Shown piece after piece: positions 49,556 to 53,987 of a stretch of 53,987 nt of DNA; position 1 is the first letter of the stretch; each line of letters starts with the position of its first letter. The stretch comes from a virus: positions 1 to 53,987 of IMG/VR virus record IMGVR_UViG_3300049810_000816. One strand, 5' to 3'. The position numbers and the translations under genes are program-made. Below the pieces are notes generated by a model that did not search any database, had not been told where the DNA came from, and saw only the letters and a list, made by a program, of their open reading frames with translations.

Positions 49556-50755
49556 ATGGCAAAAACAGTAGACCAATTTAGCACTATTGAAAACTTTAGG
49601 ACGAAGTATAATGAACTTGCAGTTGATGTTGGTGAGTTATCGGGTTTAAGAACTGAATCAACTACAAATGTGGTTGATGCACTTAACAGCCTTGAAGATA
49701 AGTCATTCTTTTTTCAAGAATTCCAATACGTTGCAACAGCAAATCAAACAGTATTTACGGGTAATGATTCAGACAATAACTCACTTGTTTTTAGAAGTGG
49801 AAGAATTCAAGTATTCAAAAATACAAACCTTTTAATATTAGGAACAGACTATTCAATCGGTGGTGTAGACGGAAACAAACATACAGAGATTACACTTAAC
49901 ACAGGTGCAAGTGTTGGTGATGTTGTATCAATTTTTGCATACACTGGTTCATATATTGGTAGTTCTATTGGTGCTGGTGGTGGAGAAGCTGGTCAGTTCA
50001 CTGAAACAGCAATAAACACAATTTACAATAAAAATGCAAATGGTGTTATCCTAAATGGTTCTTCAACTGGAAGAACTACTTCTTTATCAACAAGTGCAAA
50101 AATAGAATTTGATTCTAATGGAACTGGTGTATATTCACAAGAAGATATTACACTTGCAAATGGTAAGAATTTTGTTGGGAATCTAACTGGAAATGTCACT
50201 GGAAATGTGACTGGAAATGTTTCGGGAACTTCAGGTAGTTCAGGAACAGTTTCAAGTATATCTACACATTCTGCAAGTGGTTTATCAGACATTAATTATA
50301 CCACAACCCCAACAAATGGTCAAATTTTAGTATGGGATAATGCAAATGGATATTGGGAACCAGCAACTAACCAAGATATGTCATCATTAAGTGGTGATTC
50401 AGACGATATTACTGAAGGAACAACAAATCTGTTTTCAACTACAGAAAGAATTCAAGATGCAGCTGCATCAATGATTACAAGTGCAACACATAGTAATATA
50501 TCAGTTGCATATGATGATGGATTGGGAACACTTACCTTTACTGCTGGTGCAACATATTCAGATTCAGATGCAAGAGGTGCCCTTCAAGGTGGTGCTGGAC
50601 TTAATTACAACTCAACAACTGGTGAGTTCGGTGCAAATACCTCTAATGGAATTGAGATAAATAGTGATAGTATAGAATTAGATTACGAAATAGTTAATTC
50701 AGCACCTTCAACTGCAAGTGGAACCTCAGTGGGACACTTGTGGTTTGTTATATAA
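49556..50755 (+). CDS. Tail fibre-like structural protein
   Basis: 399 aa. A short N-terminal helix, then a beta-rich domain (residues about 60-150), then a glycine/serine/asparagine-rich shaft (NLTGNVTGNVTGNVSGTSGS) and a C-terminal part ending SGTSVGHLWFVI. Shaft-like repeats of this type form trimeric phage fibres. Follows the small protein by one nt. Confidence 0.65.
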   Translation: MAKTVDQFSTIENFRTKYNELAVDVGELSGLRTESTTNVVDALNSLEDKSFFFQEFQYVATANQTVFTGNDSDNNSLVFRSGRIQVFKNTNLLILGTDYSIGGVDGNKHTEITLNTGASVGDVVSIFAYTGSYIGSSIGAGGGEAGQFTETAINTIYNKNANGVILNGSSTGRTTSLSTSAKIEFDSNGTGVYSQEDITLANGKNFVGNLTGNVTGNVTGNVSGTSGSSGTVSSISTHSASGLSDINYTTTPTNGQILVWDNANGYWEPATNQDMSSLSGDSDDITEGTTNLFSTTERIQDAAASMITSATHSNISVAYDDGLGTLTFTAGATYSDSDARGALQGGAGLNYNSTTGEFGANTSNGIEINSDSIELDYEIVNSAPSTASGTSVGHLWFVI

Positions 50756-50764
50756 TGAGATGAA

Positions 50765-52390
50765 ATGTCAGACGAAATATACATTAATATAGGAACAACC
50801 TTACAACAACCATATCAAGGTCAAGTGCCTGCTAATGCTCAAAGTAATGAAGTAAAGCAAGCAGTTAGACAGATATCAGTAAATGCTCAGACAACATATA
50901 GAAGTCCGAGTCAGACTCCTACTACATACAGAAATCCAGTTAATGGTCAGTTATTGGTGCAAGATGCACGACAACCTAGTCCGTTCACTTATCAGAACCA
51001 ACAACAGAATCCATTTCAAAGTCCGTTTACATATCAACAGCCTGCGATATATAATCATCAAAATCAAAGAAGTAGTCCGTTTATCGACCAAGGGAGACAA
51101 CCTGTAGATTCATTTCAACAACCAACAGCTGCATATCGAAGTCCTACAGATGCCTCTAGACAACCAGTAGCTGCAGTTCAACAACCAGTAGCTGCTGTTC
51201 AAACACCTATTGGTGCAAGTAGACAACCAGTTCCAGTAGCTGCATTTACATATCAGAGTCCTATAGCTGCAGACCAGTCACCATTTATATCCCGAAGTTC
51301 TTATCGAAGTCCATTTACATATCAAAATGTCGCCCCTATTATTATTAATGCCCAATCGGTTAACTTTGCTAATAATAGACAGCCTGCAATTTATTATTAT
51401 CAGGTATTTCAAGCAAACATTGAACCTAAAGAATTCCCTAGACCTCCTACAGGAATTCCTGGCGAGGTAGCAGGAAACATGCAGTTTGCGAATCCTCAAG
51501 AACAAAGAACTCCAGTTGCAACTAGTGTTCAAGGTGCATATGTGTCTGCGCAACAACCTGTTTCAGCTTATCCAGCAAACAGACAGACCACCAATTTTTA
51601 TTTTAATCCATATAATGGTGAAGACTACCCGTATCAATTACCTACGACATATCAAAATGGTTCATATCAGTCTCCAATGATTACATTGGTCTCACAAAAT
51701 CCAGCCAATGCTCAACAATTATTGCAACAACCAAACCCAGCAAGACAACCACAAGCTGCAAGTAGACAACCAGTTGCAGTAGCAGCGTTTACATATCAGA
51801 GTCCTATAGCTGCATATAGACAACCAACAGATGCATATCGAAGTCCTATAGCTGCATATCAGAGTCCTATAGCTGCATCTCAACAACCAGTGGCTGCATT
51901 TACAACACCTATAGGTGCATTCCAGCAACCATTTACGTTTCAGAATCAACAACAGGTAAACGACCCTGTTATTGCAAATCAACAAACAACGATTCAAGCA
52001 AGGGGAGACGGACAAGCGTCAAGTCCTTATATTGCAAATGCACAACAACAACTTACAATTCAGTATAGGTCTCCATTTACATATCAAAATCCTGTAAATA
52101 AACAAGTTGCAACACAAAATATTGTTCAACAACCTTCAATATATCAAGCACCTTATCAGGTTTCCTATCAACATAGGTCTCCTTTCATTTATCAGACACC
52201 ATACACAACAACTAGAAGTATCGGCCCTATTGCAAAGGTGAAAGCAGTATATGTGAATAAAGATGGTGCTCAAGCAACACCCGAAAAACTAGAGGAAATG
52301 TATGTTAATAACCAAAATACTGCAGAGAAAATACACCAAACAGTTCCAACTGCAAGATTCTCTAAAAACCCTTCAAACACTCAACAATAA
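50765..52390 (+). CDS. Q/P/Y-rich repeat protein, possibly adhesive virion protein
   Basis: 541 aa made mostly of Gln, Pro, Tyr, Ser, Ala and Thr, with few charged residues until the end. Units such as FTYQ(S/N)P, YRSP, SPIAA and ASRQPVAA recur dozens of times with variation. The only ordinary-looking stretches are near residues 215-240 and at the C-terminus (KVKAVYVNKDGAQATPEKLE). No signal peptide. Context among fibre genes suggests a virion surface or fibre-linked protein. Unusual composition for a folded protein; it may be elongated or sticky. Confidence 0.75.
   Translation: MSDEIYINIGTTLQQPYQGQVPANAQSNEVKQAVRQISVNAQTTYRSPSQTPTTYRNPVNGQLLVQDARQPSPFTYQNQQQNPFQSPFTYQQPAIYNHQNQRSSPFIDQGRQPVDSFQQPTAAYRSPTDASRQPVAAVQQPVAAVQTPIGASRQPVPVAAFTYQSPIAADQSPFISRSSYRSPFTYQNVAPIIINAQSVNFANNRQPAIYYYQVFQANIEPKEFPRPPTGIPGEVAGNMQFANPQEQRTPVATSVQGAYVSAQQPVSAYPANRQTTNFYFNPYNGEDYPYQLPTTYQNGSYQSPMITLVSQNPANAQQLLQQPNPARQPQAASRQPVAVAAFTYQSPIAAYRQPTDAYRSPIAAYQSPIAASQQPVAAFTTPIGAFQQPFTFQNQQQVNDPVIANQQTTIQARGDGQASSPYIANAQQQLTIQYRSPFTYQNPVNKQVATQNIVQQPSIYQAPYQVSYQHRSPFIYQTPYTTTRSIGPIAKVKAVYVNKDGAQATPEKLEEMYVNNQNTAEKIHQTVPTARFSKNPSNTQQ
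51120..51960 (+). repeat. Degenerate direct repeats inside the Q/P/Y-rich gene
   Basis: A 21-bp unit beginning tatcagagtcctatag occurs unchanged at 51251-51271, 51794-51814 and 51857-51877, among many near copies (tatcgaagtcc at about 51137, 51303 and 51837; caaccagtagctgc twice near 51164-51195). Repeats in one reading frame could expand or shrink by recombination without breaking the gene. Confidence 0.7.
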
Positions 52391-52395
52391 TTTTG

Positions 52396-52403
52396 TATAA
52401 ATA
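52396..52403 (+). promoter_or_regulatory. Late promoter TATAAATA
   Basis: Perfect consensus, 5 nt before the ATG at 52409, directly after the repeat protein stop. Same geometry as the gp25 promoter; predicted leaderless message. Confidence 0.8.
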
Positions 52404-52408
52404 GTTAT

Positions 52409-52741
52409 ATGGCTATTATTGCAAATATATTTATCGACCAAGGAACAGATTTCAGTATCACTGTAGATGTCACGGACACTAGTGGTGGTGCATTAAATAT
52501 GAGTGGTTATTCTGCAGCTGCACAAATCAGAAAGACCTATGGTTCTTCTAGTGTCAGTTCAACGTTTTCTACTTCTATTGCAGAAAATACAGGTCAAGTC
52601 ACCTTATCACTTACTGATACTCAAACAACTGCTTTGGAATCGGGTAGATATGTTTATGATTTAAATGTGACAAGTGGTGGTGGACAGACTACTCGTGTGG
52701 TAGAAGGTCAAGCTATTGTCACACCAGGCGTCACGAGGTAA
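52409..52741 (+). CDS. Small beta-rich virion protein
   Basis: 110 aa. FIDQGTDFSITVDVTDTSG and AAQIRKTYGSSS, then LTDTQTTALESGRYVYDL match the small Ig/BppU-like N-terminal domains found in tail and baseplate proteins of many phages. Precedes another small fibre-region gene by 4 nt. Confidence 0.65.
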   Translation: MAIIANIFIDQGTDFSITVDVTDTSGGALNMSGYSAAAQIRKTYGSSSVSSTFSTSIAENTGQVTLSLTDTQTTALESGRYVYDLNVTSGGGQTTRVVEGQAIVTPGVTR

Positions 52742-52745
52742 TGAT

Positions 52746-52988
52746 ATGACAATTAAAGGAACATTAAGTAGAGTTGCAACTATTGGTGGTAAAGTCCAAG
52801 GACAAGGTAATATCCGTGCAAAACAAGTTGCAATCGGTAATTCATCTTCAAATGTAAATCTATCTGCAAAATCAATCAACGAATTATCAGATGTAGATGC
52901 AAGTGAAACAGATGACGGACTTTTATCTTATGATGCAACAACAGATAAATGGACTACTACAACAATTTTAGATGGTGGAACGTTCTAA
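52746..52988 (+). CDS. Small fibre-region protein
   Basis: 80 aa from ATG 52746. Residues 45-80 (INELSDVDASETDDGLLSYD) carry the SDVD-x-LxYD pattern common near the ends of phage fibre proteins. Probably a fibre accessory or connector. Confidence 0.6.
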   Translation: MTIKGTLSRVATIGGKVQGQGNIRAKQVAIGNSSSNVNLSAKSINELSDVDASETDDGLLSYDATTDKWTTTTILDGGTF

Positions 52989-53005
52989 GTTAGACGTTTC
53001 AATGT

Positions 53006-53013
53006 TATAAATA
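53006..53013 (+). promoter_or_regulatory. Late promoter TATAAATA before the last fibre gene
   Basis: Perfect consensus with a leader of about 160 nt, unusually long for this genome, containing three hairpins (53053-53133). Confidence 0.75.
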
Positions 53014-53052
53014 AAATACAGAACACACAAAGATAGACACACTTCAATCAAG

Positions 53053-53133
53053 GATACCAACCAGTGAGGTATCGACCCTCATAGTGAGAGGATAGTTTTA
53101 TATATAATGTATCTCTCGGGATAGTGAACGAGA
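53053..53133 (+). promoter_or_regulatory. Three consecutive hairpins with AGTGA loops
   Basis: GATACC (53053-53058) with GGTATC (53068-53073); CCTC (53077-53080) with GAGG (53088-53091); TCTCG (53114-53118) with CGAGA (53129-53133). Each loop contains AGTGA at or one nt from its 3' end (AACCAGTGA, ATAGTGA, GGATAGTGAA). A TATAAT lies at 53103-53108 between the second and third. No T-tract follows each hairpin, so terminators are unlikely. Confidence 0.55.
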
Positions 53134-53179
53134 ATTAATATTAACAATTTTAATTTTTTTAAAAAACTAGGAAATAAAA

Positions 53180-53987
53180 ATGGCAACAGTTATTCAAATC
53201 AAAAGAAGCACTGGCTTATCAGCTCCAACAGTCTCAGACTTATCGGAAGGTGAATTAGCGTATGTGCAAGATAGGGCTAACTCAGGAAATAGTGCAAAAC
53301 TTTTTATTGAATCCGTAGACTCAGACAACTCAACTCCATTAATACAAGCCATCGGTGGTAAGTATTACACGGACATGTTGGCTGGTTCAAGTGCAACCCC
53401 TGCTAACTTAAAAGTTGGTAATGGTTCTACTTCAGGTGGTTCATTAAAGTTAATGGAAGATTCAGACAACGGAACAAACTCTGTTGCTCTTAAATCTCCC
53501 GATACACTAGCTTCTGATGTATCCTTTACATTACCTTCAGCAGATGGTAGTGCAAACCAAGTTATGGCAACAGATGGTTCAGGAAACCTTTCTTTTGTCT
53601 CAACAACATCTTCACTAGAAGGTGCGTCTGATACAGATATCTCAAATCCAAGCACTGGACAAATACTTGTTCATGACGGAAGTGATTCATTTGACAACGT
53701 ATCAATGAGTGGTGATATAACAATGAATTCAGCAGGTGTCACTGTAATAGGTGCTGGAACTGTAGAATTCGCAATGTTAGATGGTGCGGTAGTCCAAACT
53801 TCAGGGGAATCATTCTCTGATGATGACGTATCATTAATGACATCTGCAGCTATCTTGGACAAAATCCAAGCAACTGCAACTTTAGAAGACTTAGACTTCG
53901 CAGGTGGTTCAGGAACAGGGTCAGTAGACCTAGATTCACAATCATTAACGATTGCTGGAACAGCTAACGAAATCGAAACTTCTGCTT
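53180..53987 (+). CDS. Tail fibre protein, N-terminal part (runs off the window)
   Basis: 269 codons seen, open to the edge. ATG 53180 follows TAGGAA. The start MATVIQIKRSTGLSAPTVSD followed by LSEGELAYVQD matches the N-terminal domain found in receptor-binding fibres such as Mtd and many marine phage fibres; the rest is a beta-rich shaft (VMATDGSGNLSFV, GQILVHDGSDSF). Its receptor end lies beyond the window. Confidence 0.75.
   Translation, partial: MATVIQIKRSTGLSAPTVSDLSEGELAYVQDRANSGNSAKLFIESVDSDNSTPLIQAIGGKYYTDMLAGSSATPANLKVGNGSTSGGSLKLMEDSDNGTNSVALKSPDTLASDVSFTLPSADGSANQVMATDGSGNLSFVSTTSSLEGASDTDISNPSTGQILVHDGSDSFDNVSMSGDITMNSAGVTVIGAGTVEFAMLDGAVVQTSGESFSDDDVSLMTSAAILDKIQATATLEDLDFAGGSGTGSVDLDSQSLTIAGTANEIETSA

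Noticed and set aside
51120-51960. CRISPR array or diversity-generating template repeat
   Set aside because: Repeats are coding, in one frame and irregularly spaced without constant spacers; no cas genes or reverse transcriptase are in the window.
53101-53110. TATAAT between hairpins as a second promoter of the fibre gene
   Set aside because: No -35 at 16-18 nt upstream and it sits in an AT run; the perfect late box at 53006 is a better candidate.

Overview
The window is one contiguous, AT-rich piece of a T4-like marine myovirus (Straboviridae-like, of the pelagiphage/cyanophage type). The evidence is a recognisable T4 core set: RNase H, gp33, gp59, gp32, gp4, gp26, gp48, gp54, gp53, gp5, gp25, gp6, gp7 and gp8. 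They sit in T4-like synteny and are mixed with auxiliary genes typical of open-ocean phages: carbamoyltransferase, A-type Fe-S protein, RimK-like ligase, radical SAM, 2OG oxygenase, KdsB and bS21. No tRNA, integrase, transposase, CRISPR array or photosynthesis gene was recognised. The host cannot be fixed from sequence alone; the AT-rich codon use and the lack of photosystem genes lean towards a SAR11-like or other AT-rich marine heterotroph rather than a cyanobacterium (inference).

Layout. (a) 1-5453 (+): auxiliary metabolism, with a PLP enzyme, three small membrane proteins, a carbamoyltransferase split into two ORFs, an IscA-type protein, a nuclease and a RimK+RimB fusion. (b) 5455-11833 (+): RNase H, two conserved unknowns, a long acidic coiled-coil protein with calcium-loop-like motifs, then a radical SAM / 2OG oxygenase / SDR trio, closed by a terminator. 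(c) 11850-18262 (+): many small early-type genes behind sigma70-like promoters, including a ParB-like protein, a SleB-type wall hydrolase and a PD-(D/E)XK exonuclease. (d) 18264-22090 (+): late-transcription and replication factors gp33, gp59 and a cysteine-free gp32, then a structured non-coding stretch, a DNA methyltransferase and ribosomal protein bS21. (e) 22091-29915 (-): gp4, a KdsB/HAD sugar cassette, gp54, gp26 with a probable -1 frameshift extension, and a tape-measure-like protein. (f) 29964-53987 (+): baseplate and tail genes gp48, gp53, hub, gp5, gp25, gp6, gp7, gp8, a 2237-aa DUF4815-type structural protein, fibre-like proteins and a Q/P/Y-rich repeat protein, ending inside a tail-fibre gene.

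Regulation. Two promoter classes are visible: TTGAC(A/T)-18-TATA(A/C)T sites ahead of early-type genes, and T4-late-like TATAAATA boxes ahead of structural genes. Several boxes of both classes lie so close to an ATG that the mRNA should be leaderless. The most interesting items are the T-TTT-TTT slippery site at the end of gp26, the structured RNA-like region after gp32, and three consecutive hairpins with AGTGA loops in the leader of the last fibre gene.
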